This document shows positions 52,355 to 61,600 of a DNA stretch of 64,000 nucleotides, one piece after another (the first letter of the stretch is position 1; each line of letters opens with the position of its first letter). The stretch is from JAJYKC01 sp963823105 (lineage in GTDB: Bacteria > Acidobacteriota > Terriglobia > Bryobacterales > Bryobacteraceae). The notes under the pieces were generated by a model that worked only from the letters and a program-made list of their open reading frames with translations, ran no database searches and had not been told where the DNA came from. The stretch is taken from NCBI GenBank assembly GCA_963823105.1, contig CAWGKC010000003.1:191030-255029 (forward strand), written 5' to 3'. Position numbers and translations under genes: made by a program.

Positions 52355-53110
52355 TTATCGATTACCCCCATTCACGGCGGCCAGTTCCCGCGCGAGTTTT
52401 TTGACGAACCCGTTCCCCGCGTCGACTACGGCCTGCGTCTCCGCGGAACGCCATTCCTCGGATTGGGGCCGCCCCTCGCGGACGAGCGCTTGAATTCGAA
52501 ACTGAAAGCCATTTGGGCGCTGTTCGAAGGGAAATGAAATCTGGACGGCGATTCTTCCGAGAACGTTCTTAGGTCCGTTTTCGATTTGGAGCGGAGTATA
52601 CGTCGTCCAGATATAACTCACCGAACCGTCGTCGCGGGGCATACATTGAAAATATCGATTGAGGACTTGAAAGATCGAGCTTCGGAAGACCGGGGCGGGG
52701 ATCGTCGCCATTTCGATTTCCGATTGCGAAGGGAAATCGGACTGGCGCGGAAGGTCGGCCACGGGAGTGCGCGAGGCGACGAATACGGTTTCTTCCAACG
52801 ACAGGCTGGCGAGCGGAGCGCCGGTATCGGCCGCGCGAAACTTCACGTTTCGGCTGGGAGAGAGATAGCGCAGTTGCCCGGATGGGGCCACGCGGCCGAG
52901 GCCCTCCACGACGACGCCCGCGACATTTTGAAATCGATAGGAATAGGAGACGGAATAGACCGGCGCGCCATTCGCCTGGAGGCGCATGACCCGATCGGCG
53001 ACGACGTCGAACCCCGGACCGTGGGCCTCATTGGGCTTGGGTTGGCCGGCAAGGCAACCGCAGAGGGCGGCGGCGCACGCGATTTGTGAAATTCGTTCGA
53101 TCAAGTTCAA
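52355..53110 (-). CDS. putative lipoprotein of unknown function, caspase operon
   Basis: A 251-aa exported protein. The N-terminus (IAQIACAAALCGC-like, ACAAALCGCLAG) has a lipobox-type LCGC, so membrane anchoring is likely. The mature part is beta-rich (APVYSVSYSYRFQNVAGVVV, then IWTTYTPLQIENGPKNVLGR and GFQFRIQALVREG) with no recognisable enzyme motif. Its TTG start overlaps the stop of the caspase gene (TTGA), showing translational coupling, and its stop is 6 bp before the four-helix membrane gene. It is probably a periplasmic part of a caspase-linked system. Confidence 0.7.
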   Translation of the reverse strand: MNLIERISQIACAAALCGCLAGQPKPNEAHGPGFDVVADRVMRLQANGAPVYSVSYSYRFQNVAGVVVEGLGRVAPSGQLRYLSPSRNVKFRAADTGAPLASLSLEETVFVASRTPVADLPRQSDFPSQSEIEMATIPAPVFRSSIFQVLNRYFQCMPRDDGSVSYIWTTYTPLQIENGPKNVLGRIAVQISFPFEQRPNGFQFRIQALVREGRPQSEEWRSAETQAVVDAGNGFVKKLARELAAVNGGNR

Positions 53111-56100
53111 TTTACCGGAAAATCGAGCCCCACGGAACTGGTCATGGCGTTCTGACTGAAGGCGGCCACGCGATTGGAGAGAGCCGGCAGAAGTTGTTGT
53201 ACCTTGGCGAGCAACTGCCGCGCGGAAACGCGGGCGCCGGTGGTTGGGCCGAGCGATTCCAGAATGGCTTCGGCCAGAGCGCTCTTGCCCAAGCGGCTCG
53301 ACAAGACGGCGAACTCAAGAGGGGTGGCCGCGGCGAGGACATAGACGCCCACGCCGGCCGAATCGGCGGCGGCTTTTCCCCGCAGATCGCGCAGCGCGGC
53401 CCGAGCTTTGACTTGCGCGATTTTCTTCGAGCGACTCCACCGCGGCGCCGGACTGGCAGGTGTCGAGGATCAGAATCACGCGCCGCGCCGGGATCTCCCG
53501 TAACGCCTCGGCGAGCATCGCCGTGCTGAGAGCGTTGCGCTCGAGATCGCCGGCGCTTACGCCTTTGCCATCGGCCGGGATGAAATAAAACATCTCTTCG
53601 GCCGGCGGAACAAATCCGTGTCCGGATAGGAAGATGAGAACGGAATCCGCGGGCTTGACGGCATTCGCCATTTCTTTGAAGCGGCCTCGAATCGCCGCGA
53701 GCGACGCCTGGCGATCGTAGAACGGCTCCCAGATGCGGATGTCCGGCCACGACCTGAGGGGCGACCGGGAGAGCGCGGAGAAGTAATCGTGAATGGAACG
53801 GGCGCTCGCCGCCGAGTACTTCAGGGGGTCGAATCCGGATGGCGGATCGATAATCGTCGATGCCGACGGCAAGAACGTGGAGAGTGGAGTTGGAAGCGCC
53901 CGACGTCTCGCCATCCCAAGGGGTGGTGATAGGCTCGGGCTTCCACGCAATCAGGCGGGCGGCCTGTTCGTTCTGTTTCGAGCCGACGACTTTTTGAAAT
54001 TTGCACGTGCTGTCGGCGGGATCGACGGTCACCTCTCCGGTATTGTTCGCCAGAAGCGGGCCGCCGGCGGCGAGATCGGGCACCAGCGCGGTGGGCGGCG
54101 CGTCGAAGCAAAGGACGAGATTGGCGCCGCGGGTCTCGATATGGGCCAGTTTCGATTCGAGCATGGCGTGCAGGCCTGGTACCTGGAGAGCGAGGCCGAT
54201 ATCGACCTGGGCTTTGGGGCGCTCCCCGCTGAGCACGCTGGCCAAAAGGCCGGGGTAAAAAAAATCGTTGAAGAAGGCGCTGAGCGAGACGGTGGCCGGG
54301 GCGTTGCGGACGCGCCAACCGAAACGGGGAAAGGAATCGGCCGCTCCGTCGAACAATCCGTCCGGGGCATACACCATCCAACCGCCGCCGCCCACGGCGA
54401 CGAACACGGCGAGCGTTTCGCCGGATTGCGCATCCCAGACCCGCATCATGCCGTCTTCGCTGGCGGTGATGAGACGCGTTCCATCGCGCGTCAATTCGAG
54501 AGTGTTCACTTCGGCGGTGTGGCCGCTCAGCGTCTTGAGGAGCGCCCCGGTCGATGCATCCCAGATGCGAACGCTGTTGGCGCCGGCCGTGAAAAGGCGA
54601 GAGCCCTTCGCATCGAAGATCACCTCGTCCACCGACCCGCTCCGGCTCACCATCGTCTTCAGTTCCGCTCCGGTCTGCGCGTCCCAGATTTTCGCCGTTC
54701 TGCCGCCAATCCCCAGCCCGGCGGCGAAGCGGCGTCCATCGGGACTGAACGAAATGCCATTGACGCTCCGGGGCGCGCCCACGGGGATCGTTTGCCTCGG
54801 CTGGCCGGTGTGGGCATCCCACATGTGAATCGACCCCGCGCCGCCGGTGACGATCCGCTCCCCATCCGGACTCCAGGTAAACGTGGTGATCCCCTGGATG
54901 TGAGGCGTCCTCAAGGTGAGCGTCATCTTTCGGGACGAGAGATCCCAAACTTCGATCGACTGACCGAGCGATTCCCGGGACGCAGGCGAGCCGGCGGCCA
55001 TCGGGACTTAGACTCAATTGGGAGACGCCTTTGGCGGGGATCTGGCCGGTGGAGCGGCCGGAGGCGACGTCCCAGAGTTCGAGCGAGCTGGTTGAGCCGC
55101 TGGTCGAGATGAGAGTTTGGCTGTCGCGCGTGAAGGCCAGATCGCTCAACATGTCGCTGATCGCGATGGTGCGGACGAGCCGGCCGGTGTCCAGTTCCCA
55201 AATGGAGATGGATTTCCCCACGCCTCCCGAAGCCAACCATCGGCCGTTGGGGCTGACCCGCGCCACGCGAGTGGCCTGGACCGTGGGATCGGTCCGCACG
55301 GTGCTCCCGGTTTCGAAATTCGTTATGCGAATATCGCCATAGAAGCCTCCGCCCGCGCCCATCTTCCAATCGCGGGTCAACGCCGCTTGAAAGGGTTGGT
55401 CGACCGGAAGATTAAAAGACGCGATGGGCTTGCCGGTGGAGACATCGAAAACAGGCAATCGGGCTGGTCCTGCCAAAAACCAGTTGCCGGCCATCGGCGC
55501 GGAAGGACATGAAACCGTCGTCGACGGCGCCCGGGAGCGATCGAAGGAAGGTTCGGCGTGGTACATCCCACAAGTCGACGGTCGAATCGGGTGAACTCAG
55601 GGTCCCTCCGCCGGGGTTGACGTTGAATGCAAGGATCCGGCCGTCGGGGCTGAACGTCATGCTTCGGATCGCTCCCTTGCGGGGAATCCGCGCGGCGATG
55701 GTGGTGGTTTTCAAATCCCACAGCAACACCAGGTTGTTGGTACCGCCGGCTACGAATTGTTTATCGGGACTTATGGCGACGGACTGAACCTCGTCCGGGG
55801 ATCCGGTTAAAATCGCGGAAGGCCGCCCCGTTGCGGTATTCCAGACCCAAGCCTTTTTGTCGGAGCTGCCGGCGGCCAGCAGCGCGCCATCGGAGCTGAA
55901 GGCCAGCGAGTGAATCATGTCGGACGGGCCGGAGAAGGTTTTCACGCGCGCCCCGGTCGCGATATCCCAGAGCGGAACGGAGCCTTCACTTCCACCCGAA
56001 GCGACCCATTTCCCATCGGGGCTGACGGCGATCGCGAAGACCATGATGGAGTGCCCTCTCAGCGTCCGAAGTTCATGTCCGGTTGCGGTATCCCAAAGCT

Positions 56101-56300
56101 TAACGGAGCTGTCTTCGCTGGCGGAAACGAGTATTTTTTTGTCGGGAGTAAAAGCAAGAGCCGTGATGGTCTTGCTGTGCCCCTGATGCCATACCAACTC
56201 GGGGATCGGGCGTTGACTCGTCCGCGGGCGAGGGGATGGCGGCCAAGCAGAGGAACGCCAGCCAAAGCGGGAATCGCGTTTTTATGGAACCCGGAGCCAT
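53107..56300 (-). CDS. WD40-caspase (peptidase C14) protein, five frame breaks
   Basis: About 1060 aa after frame repairs near 56205, 55495, 54995, 53845 and 53420. A signal-like start (RFPLWLAFLCLAAIPSPADE) precedes about 10-12 WD40 repeats (HSKTITALAFTPDKKILVSA, SVKLWDTATGHELRTLRGHS, SVRIWDASTGALLKTLSGHT and similar). A linker follows, then a caspase-like C14 domain starting HVLAVGIDDYR. The catalytic His is in VLIFLSGHGFVPP and the Cys in LILDTCQSGAA. The C-terminal helical tail ends SSVGLDFPVN. Such proteins sense through the propeller and cleave after Arg or Asp. Five breaks either mean decay or, given indels elsewhere, read errors. Gene order with lipoprotein and membrane protein is retained. 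Confidence 0.75.
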
Positions 56301-56435
56301 TCGAAGTCAATCATCGGACACGATTCGCGGGATTGCAAGCCTTCGAGGCGGCGAGGCTCTTGGATCGCCCGCCCGTGGAACGACCTGAAGGCAAAATGCG
56401 GCCTAAGGTTGCGCATTCGATGGACATTGAGATAC

Positions 56436-56441
56436 TATAAT
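56436..56441 (+). promoter_or_regulatory. -10 box of the cold-shock gene
   Basis: A perfect TATAAT lies 122 bp upstream of the csp start. A matching -35 is weak (ATTC region). The resulting leader of about 115 nt is long, as is usual for cold-shock genes, where the leader folds to control translation at low temperature. Confidence 0.45.
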
Positions 56442-56562
56442 CCAAGTTTTGAAACACCCATGCGTTTTGCCTGCGATGAGTAACGGCGGCGAGGAGAACC
56501 ACTCCGGCGCTCCGAGGACTCGACGGCCGAGGCGCATGTTTATTAGCTAGGAGAAACAAGTA

Positions 56563-56769
56563 GTGAAAGAAAAAGGCGTAGTGAAATGGTTTAATGCCGC
56601 CAAGGGTTATGGATTTATCCAGAGGACCAACGGCGAAGACGTGTTTGTACACTTCTCGGCGATCCAGATGAACGGATACCGGACGCTCGAAGAGGGTACG
56701 GAGGTCGAGTTCGAGGTGAAAAAAGGCCCGAAGGGTCTTCAAGCCGAGAACGTGAACCGGCCGCAATAA
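56563..56769 (+). CDS. cold-shock protein (CspA family)
   Basis: A 68-aa single OB-fold protein. KEKGVVKWFNAAKGYGFIQR then TNGEDVFVHFSAIQ carries RNP1 (KGYGFI) and RNP2 (VFVHF), and the end is LQAENVNRPQ. It binds single-stranded RNA or DNA and melts structure. GTG 56563 has AGGAGA 9 nt before it. A strong intrinsic terminator follows 24 bp after the stop, so it is monocistronic. Confidence 0.97.
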   Translation: MKEKGVVKWFNAAKGYGFIQRTNGEDVFVHFSAIQMNGYRTLEEGTEVEFEVKKGPKGLQAENVNRPQ

Positions 56770-56792
56770 GAAATCGCAGGCAAAACCAAACC

Positions 56793-56820
56793 AGGGCCGC
56801 TCCGTCAGCGGCCCTTTTTT
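56793..56820 (+). terminator. rho-independent terminator of csp
   Basis: AGGGCCGCT, 5-nt loop, AGCGGCCCT, then TTTTTT: a 9-bp perfect GC-rich stem with a U tract. It directly ends the csp transcript. Confidence 0.93.
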
Positions 56821-56854
56821 ATTTTCGTTCGTCGATTTTTGGTGGAGGGTTGCG

Positions 56855-58105
56855 ATGCGCAGCGCCGTGGACGCGATCTTGAAATTCAACAGCGGATTCG
56901 ACACGCCGAGCCTGGCGCGGAAGCTGGCGAGGATGTCGTCGTCTTGCTTCGTTTATTTCCGGGGAACGTATCATCTGTTCGCGAGCGACATGCTGGAGGG
57001 GCCGTTCCGCAAGTGGCCGGCGGCGACGGCGGCGGGGCCGATCGTGGGCGATTTGCATACGGAGAACTTCGGGACGTTCCGGGCGGCTACCGGAAATATC
57101 GTTTACGACATCAACGATTTCGACGAAACGACGGAAGGGCCGTACGAGTTCGATCTGCGGCGGATGGCGACGGCGCTGGTGCTGGCGGCGCTGGATTCCG
57201 GGCACACGTTCAGCGGGGGCGTGCTGCTGGCGGAGACGTACTTGCGCGCGTATCTGGAGGCGCTGGGGCGGATGGGGCAGATCAAACAGCGGCGGGAGTT
57301 TGAGAAATTGCACGATCATCCGGACGTTCACCAGGCGCTGTCGCTGGCGGCGGAGAAATCGCGGGTGGAGATGATGAAGACGATCGCGGTGGAAGCGGCG
57401 GAAGGGAAGTTTGCATTCAGGCCGGCGCCGGACCATTTTCGAGCGGCGGGAAAGACGGAGCGCAAGTGGGCGCTGGCGGGGCTGCCGGAGTACAAAGCAA
57501 ATTGCCTGATGCAGGCGAGCAGCCGGACGCGGAAATTCGAGTTGCAGGACATCGTGTTTCGTTACGCCGGATGCGGCAGCCTGGGCAGAGGGCGGTACGC
57601 GCTGCTGTTGAGCAAAGGGAAGGGGCCGGCGGGGTGGGAGACGCTGCGGCTGGCGGAATGGAAGGACGCGCTCGATTCGGCGCTGACGGCGCGGCGGCCG
57701 AGGCAGAGCAAGAACCGGGCGAAGGAGGTGGTGGAGAGGACGATCGCGTTTCAACTTTTCCCGAAGCGGATGCTGGGCTATACGCGGATGGATGGAAGGC
57801 CGATGCAGGCGCGGGAGATCGGGGCGAACGACGCGCGATTTCCGCACCGGGAGTTCACGGATCCGGCCCGGTTTCACAACGCGGCGAAGATTTTCGGCAA
57901 GATTACGGCGCGGGATCATTTGCTGGCGTCGCTGGCGGCGCGAGGTCCGCGGGCGTTGTCGAAGGAGATCCTGGGGAGCGAGGACCGGTTTGTGTACCGG
58001 CTGCTGGCGTTCGCGGCGGCGTACACGGTGCAGACGATGGACGACTACGCGGAGTTTCAACGGAGGCGCGCGGAGATCGCGCGGGCTTGGAAGGCGAAGG
58101 GTTGA
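56855..58105 (+). CDS. DUF2252 protein (kinase-like fold)
   Basis: A 416-aa protein of the DUF2252 family. The motifs are clear: CFVYFRGTYHLFASDM, then GPIVGDLHTENFGTFR and IVYDINDFDETTEGPYEFDL RRMATA, matching the metal-binding GDLH.EN and DFD segments of the aminoglycoside-kinase-like superfamily. These are presumed phosphotransferases with unknown substrates. GGAGGGTTGCG precedes the ATG. The alpha/beta hydrolase starts 3 bp after its stop, so both are in one operon. Confidence 0.9.
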   Translation: MRSAVDAILKFNSGFDTPSLARKLARMSSSCFVYFRGTYHLFASDMLEGPFRKWPAATAAGPIVGDLHTENFGTFRAATGNIVYDINDFDETTEGPYEFDLRRMATALVLAALDSGHTFSGGVLLAETYLRAYLEALGRMGQIKQRREFEKLHDHPDVHQALSLAAEKSRVEMMKTIAVEAAEGKFAFRPAPDHFRAAGKTERKWALAGLPEYKANCLMQASSRTRKFELQDIVFRYAGCGSLGRGRYALLLSKGKGPAGWETLRLAEWKDALDSALTARRPRQSKNRAKEVVERTIAFQLFPKRMLGYTRMDGRPMQAREIGANDARFPHREFTDPARFHNAAKIFGKITARDHLLASLAARGPRALSKEILGSEDRFVYRLLAFAAAYTVQTMDDYAEFQRRRAEIARAWKAKG

Positions 58106-58108
58106 ACG

Positions 58109-58672
58109 ATGACGGATGGGATCTTGCTAACGCACGGAGCGGTGTTCAACAAAGACGCGCCGCTGCTGCTGGGATTGGACAAGGCGCTGAGCGGGCTGGG
58201 GCTGACGGTGGAGCGGTATAACTTGCCCTACCGGCAGAAGGATGCGGATGGGCCACCGCCGCCGGGGTCGATGCCAGAGGATCTGGAGGGATTGCGGACG
58301 GCGGTTACGGCGATGAAGGAGCGCGTGGATGGGCGGTTGTTTTTGGGCGGGCAATCGTACGGAGGGTTGTTGGCGACGATGCTGGCGGCCGAGGACGCGG
58401 CGCTGGTGGATGGGCTGATGCTGTTCCCTTATCCGCTGCATCCGCCGGGAGGGGCGATGAACACGGGGCATCTGACTTCGCTGCATACGCCGGCGCTATT
58501 CGTGCATGGGACGGGGGATCCGATGGGGTCGATTGAAGAGATGCGGGCGGCGCTGAAGGCGATCCCGGCGAAGACGGAGCTGGTGGCGGTCGACGGAGAA
58601 GGGCATCAGTTGAATCCGGCGCGGGTGGTGGAGCCGGCGGCGGCGGCGTTCCGGCGATTTTATTTGGGCTGA
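58109..58672 (+). CDS. alpha/beta hydrolase (KANL3/Tex30-like)
   Basis: A 187-aa small alpha/beta hydrolase. GILLTHGAVFNKDAPLLLGL opens the fold. The nucleophile elbow is LGGQSYGGLL (GxSxG) and the final catalytic residues lie in VHGTGDPMGS (Asp) and DGEGHQLNP (His). It resembles the dienelactone hydrolase or KANL3/Tex30 family. No signal peptide is seen. It is cotranscribed with the DUF2252 gene. Its last 32 bases are perfectly repeated 131 bp downstream, where they form the 3' end of the convergent glycosidase gene. Confidence 0.85.
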   Translation: MTDGILLTHGAVFNKDAPLLLGLDKALSGLGLTVERYNLPYRQKDADGPPPPGSMPEDLEGLRTAVTAMKERVDGRLFLGGQSYGGLLATMLAAEDAALVDGLMLFPYPLHPPGGAMNTGHLTSLHTPALFVHGTGDPMGSIEEMRAALKAIPAKTELVAVDGEGHQLNPARVVEPAAAAFRRFYLG

Positions 58673-58803
58673 TGCGATGTGGGTGAGTGGGCTCTCGTTG
58701 CGCTCCCTGACGGTCGCGGCTCGGTAACGGCGACGGAGGGGTGGGCGGCGGGGCGGAGGCTGCGGACGGACCGGCGGCGTTCCGGCGATTTTATTTGGGC
58801 TGA
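58641..58803 (+). repeat. pair of perfect 32-bp direct repeats
   Basis: The 32 bp at 58641-58672 (beginning CGGCGGCGTTCCGGCGATTT and ending GGGCTGA) recur exactly at 58772-58803, 131 bp away. The first copy ends the alpha/beta hydrolase gene; the second contains the stop codon of the opposite-strand glycosidase. Between them is a REP-like GCTCCCTGACGGTCGCGGCT element near 58699-58722. Confidence 0.75.
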
Positions 58804-60894
58804 AGGGTTCCGCGCAGGACGGTGATGGAGGCGGGGGGAAGAGTGTACTGGGCGCTTTTGCCGCCGGGGACGCGGGATCCGGCGGCGGGATCGTCGGGGT
58901 TGGCGGTTCCGTTGGCGCCATTTGGCAGCCAGACGTACTGCGCGGCTCCGAAGGAGATTTGGGCTACGGGGCCGGACGAAATAATTATCCGCGCCGTTGG
59001 CGTCGCGGAAGGCGACGGTGACGGTTTCGGGTTGGGATTCGTTTTTGTTGATTAACATCACCGACCATTGGCCGTCGGGGCGGAATAGCGGATAGGCGGT
59101 GACGAGGAGGTTGCCTTGGGCGTCCTTGACGTCGCTGGTGGCGGGGTAGAGTTGGTGCGGGGAATCGACGGGTTGCGCCCATTGTTGGGTGAGCATTCGG
59201 GCGGCGTGGTATTGGGCGGAGGGTTGGAGGATCTGGTAAGTGGAATCGACGGTGAACATGCTGAAGGCTCCCCAGGAATTCGGGCAGCCGGGATACATGG
59301 GGAGGGCTTCGTATTGATAGTAGAAAACGTTCTGGACGCCGGCGGAGAGGGCGCTGCCGAAATAGTCGGCGACCCAGAGGCCGCCGAAGATGTCCATGTA
59401 GGATTCGTTGGTGTTGTAAGAAATGTTGGATTCGGTGATGAGCATGGGGACGCCGGCGGGAAGGCCGTCGAGCTTCCAGATATCGACGATGCCTTGGACG
59501 AGGCCGGGCTCCTGGTAGAGGCGCTGCCAGCCGAGTTGGCAGGGGTTGAAGGGGTAATGCTCGAAGGACATGAAGGCGAGATCGTTGAGGCGGCCGTGCG
59601 ATTGGAGATAGGCGAGGAAGCGGTTGAACCAGGACGTGTTGCCGTGGGAGTCGGGCCAGACGGGTGTGTCGTAGTTGGTGCCTTGGAAGACCGGGCCGCC
59701 GAGCTTGAGGGAAGGATCGACGCGATGGATCGCTTCCGCCCATTGGAGGTAGAGTTCGGCATCGTCTTCGGGGAGAACGAACTGGCCGTCGGGTTCTTCG
59801 CCTAACTCAACCCAACCGATGTTATAGTGACGCGATTCGAGGTAAGCGATTTCGTTGGCGGCGTCGTTGGGGATGCCGTAGAGGAGTGACACGGGGACGA
59901 CGGCGGGAAGGCCGCGGGTGAGAGGGCCGGTGAAGATGAAGTCGAGGCCGGGTTGATCGCCATCGCCGGGATAGATGTCGGAGGGGGTGTGCCATGGGTC
60001 GCTGGAGGAGCAGTAGGTGGGGGTTTGTTTGCCGGAGTGCGGGGCGTGAGTTACTAAGTCGGTGAAGTCGCCGGTGGTTAATGTGCCGATGCCCATTTCG
60101 AAGATGGCGTAGCCGACGCAATTGCGGATGTCGGAAGCGCCGTGGGTGTCGCAGGTGTTGGAGGAGGCGGACATCGATACGCGGACGTAGCGGGCTTGGA
60201 TGGGCGAGGGGGAGAGTTTCAGTGTTACCGTTCCGCCGCCGGCGTTGGTGACGGTTCCGGCGGGGAAAGTAATCCATTGGCCTTGGGCGGGATTGTAGAT
60301 GGCGTCGTTACCGGTCCAGTATTGGACTTCGTAGGCGGTGGCGAACGGGGCGGCCCAGTGGATGCGGACGGCGTCGACGCCTTTTATTGCGCCGAGATCG
60401 AAGAGGACCCATTGGGGGTGGACGGCGTCGGAAGTTTGGGTGAAGGCGTGGGTGAGATAGGGATTGCTTTTCCAGTAAGTGGAGAAGTCGCCGTCGTCGA
60501 GGGCGGAAGCGGGTTCGCCGCCGAGGGTGAAGCCGCGGTGAGGGAGCGCGTAGCCGTAGCTTTGGGTGATGGGCGGGCCGAGGGCGGCGCTGCCGGTGAA
60601 GTAGCCCTGGCCGGAGGGATCGCTCCAGGCGCCGGTGGGATTCCAGTGCCAGGCCTGGACCTGGAGTTCGGTATTGAGGCGGTAGGTGAGGGTGCCGTAG
60701 CCGGCGGCGAGCATTTTGGAGAGATTCGACTGGCTGTAGATTTGGGGCAGCGCTTCGGGATCGCGATCGACGGCCGAGCCCATGGCGCGGAGGGGGCTGA
60801 AGGTGTTGAGCTCGTGGCCGGGCGCGGAATCGACGACGATGTTCTGGGCGTGGACGAGGGCGAGAGGGAGCAGCAGCGAGAAGCGGCGAAGCAC
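58791..60894 (-). CDS. clan-A glycoside hydrolase with discoidin-like domain (one frame break)
   Basis: About 700 aa after a repair near 58985. GTG 60894 starts a signal peptide (RRFSLLLPLALVHAQ). The N-terminal region is followed by an F5/8 type C-like module (QWVLFDLGAIKGVDAVRIHW, then YVRVSMSASS). The catalytic TIM barrel follows: YNIGWVELGEEPDGQF holds the acid/base Glu, and MLITESNISYNTN the nucleophile Glu, as in GH39/GH5/GH30-type enzymes. A C-terminal beta sandwich ends SITVLRGTLQPK in the repaired frame. It is secreted and probably cleaves plant or microbial polysaccharide. A -10 box 6 bp before the GTG suggests a leaderless message. Confidence 0.82.
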
Positions 60895-60900
60895 GGGGCG

Positions 60901-60906
60901 ATTATA
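60901..60906 (-). promoter_or_regulatory. -10 box of the glycosidase gene, leaderless
   Basis: TATAAT on the minus strand with 6 bp to the GTG start places the transcription start on the first codon base. No Shine-Dalgarno exists. The surrounding 28 bp (60883-60910) recur at 61582-61609 with two mismatches. Confidence 0.5.
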
Positions 60907-61029
60907 ACGCTTGGCTCGCGTAGCCGGAAGCGACCCGGAGAAGACGACGTGCGCCTGGAGACCGCCGATCGGGATTTTGGGCGTGGCTGTGCCGGGGCCG
61001 GTTTTGCAGGCCACTTGAGAAAGTGGTCC

Positions 61030-61044
61030 TGTAACATAGTTACA
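61030..61044. promoter_or_regulatory. short palindrome, possible operator
   Basis: TGTAACATAGTTACA: 6-bp perfect arms and a 3-bp centre, in the non-coding stretch upstream of the glycosidase gene on its strand (about 136 bp from the start). Confidence 0.3.
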
Positions 61045-61161
61045 TCGTCCACGCCAATCCGAGAGCTGGTTTTCCGGTTTTCCGTTCCGGTCCGACTTAC
61101 TTTCTCTCTTACTTCCTTTGTTTCTAAATATTTAATGCAACGTTGCGTTTTTACGAAGATC

Positions 61162-61191
61162 AAAAACCCGTTCAGGTAACCCTTAAACGGG
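61162..61191 (-). terminator. weak rho-independent terminator
   Basis: On the minus strand CCCGTT, a 13-nt loop and AACGGG are followed by TTTTTG. It would end transcription coming from the small gene at 61294-61593. The stem is only 6 bp. Confidence 0.4.
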
Positions 61192-61293
61192 ATAGGGAGC
61201 CGCGTCAAACGCGAGCGGCCAGCGCCCACCTTTTTGCATTCGCGATCTCCAGTGCCTAGGGTGGAAACCACTTAGCGGCGAGGACGAAGATGA

Positions 61294-61593
61294 TCAGTCG
61301 TCTCGCTCTTGGTTACACAATAGCGCGGGGGGTGGGAAAAACGAGCGGCGGAATTCGCGAATGGCGTGTAAGGCGTTGAGGGGGAAGGAGAAGAAATATT
61401 TTTGGGGATGGTGACTGGCGATTCGGGGGGGTGCGCCGTAGCCGCCGAACGGCACGCCGGTCCGGCGCCAGTCGCCTTTTGAATCCACCATCCAGTTCTG
61501 TGGCATGGCTACGAGATCGATCTGTGCGGTGACGAATGCGTACCTTTCCGGCCCTGCAGGATTCATCATATTACGCGGGCAGCGGCGAAGCAC
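61294..61593 (-). CDS. hypothetical 99-aa protein
   Basis: An open frame from GTG 61593 with a TATAAT -10 box 6 bp before it, the same layout as the glycosidase gene. It reads LRRCPRNMMNPAGPERYAFV, then PQNWMVDSKGDWRRTGVPFG and HPQKYFFSFPLNALHAIREF. ATGs at codons 9 and 10 are alternatives. I recognise no family, and the high aromatic content and lack of a ribosome site leave coding uncertain. A weak terminator lies 100 bp downstream. The first codons duplicate those of the glycosidase. Confidence 0.35.
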   Translation of the reverse strand: MLRRCPRNMMNPAGPERYAFVTAQIDLVAMPQNWMVDSKGDWRRTGVPFGGYGAPPRIASHHPQKYFFSFPLNALHAIREFRRSFFPPPALLCNQERDD

Positions 61594-61600
61594 GGGGCAA

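Noticed and set aside
56311..56904. 197-codon minus frame over the csp gene
   Set aside because: Shadow of the cold-shock gene and its terminator.
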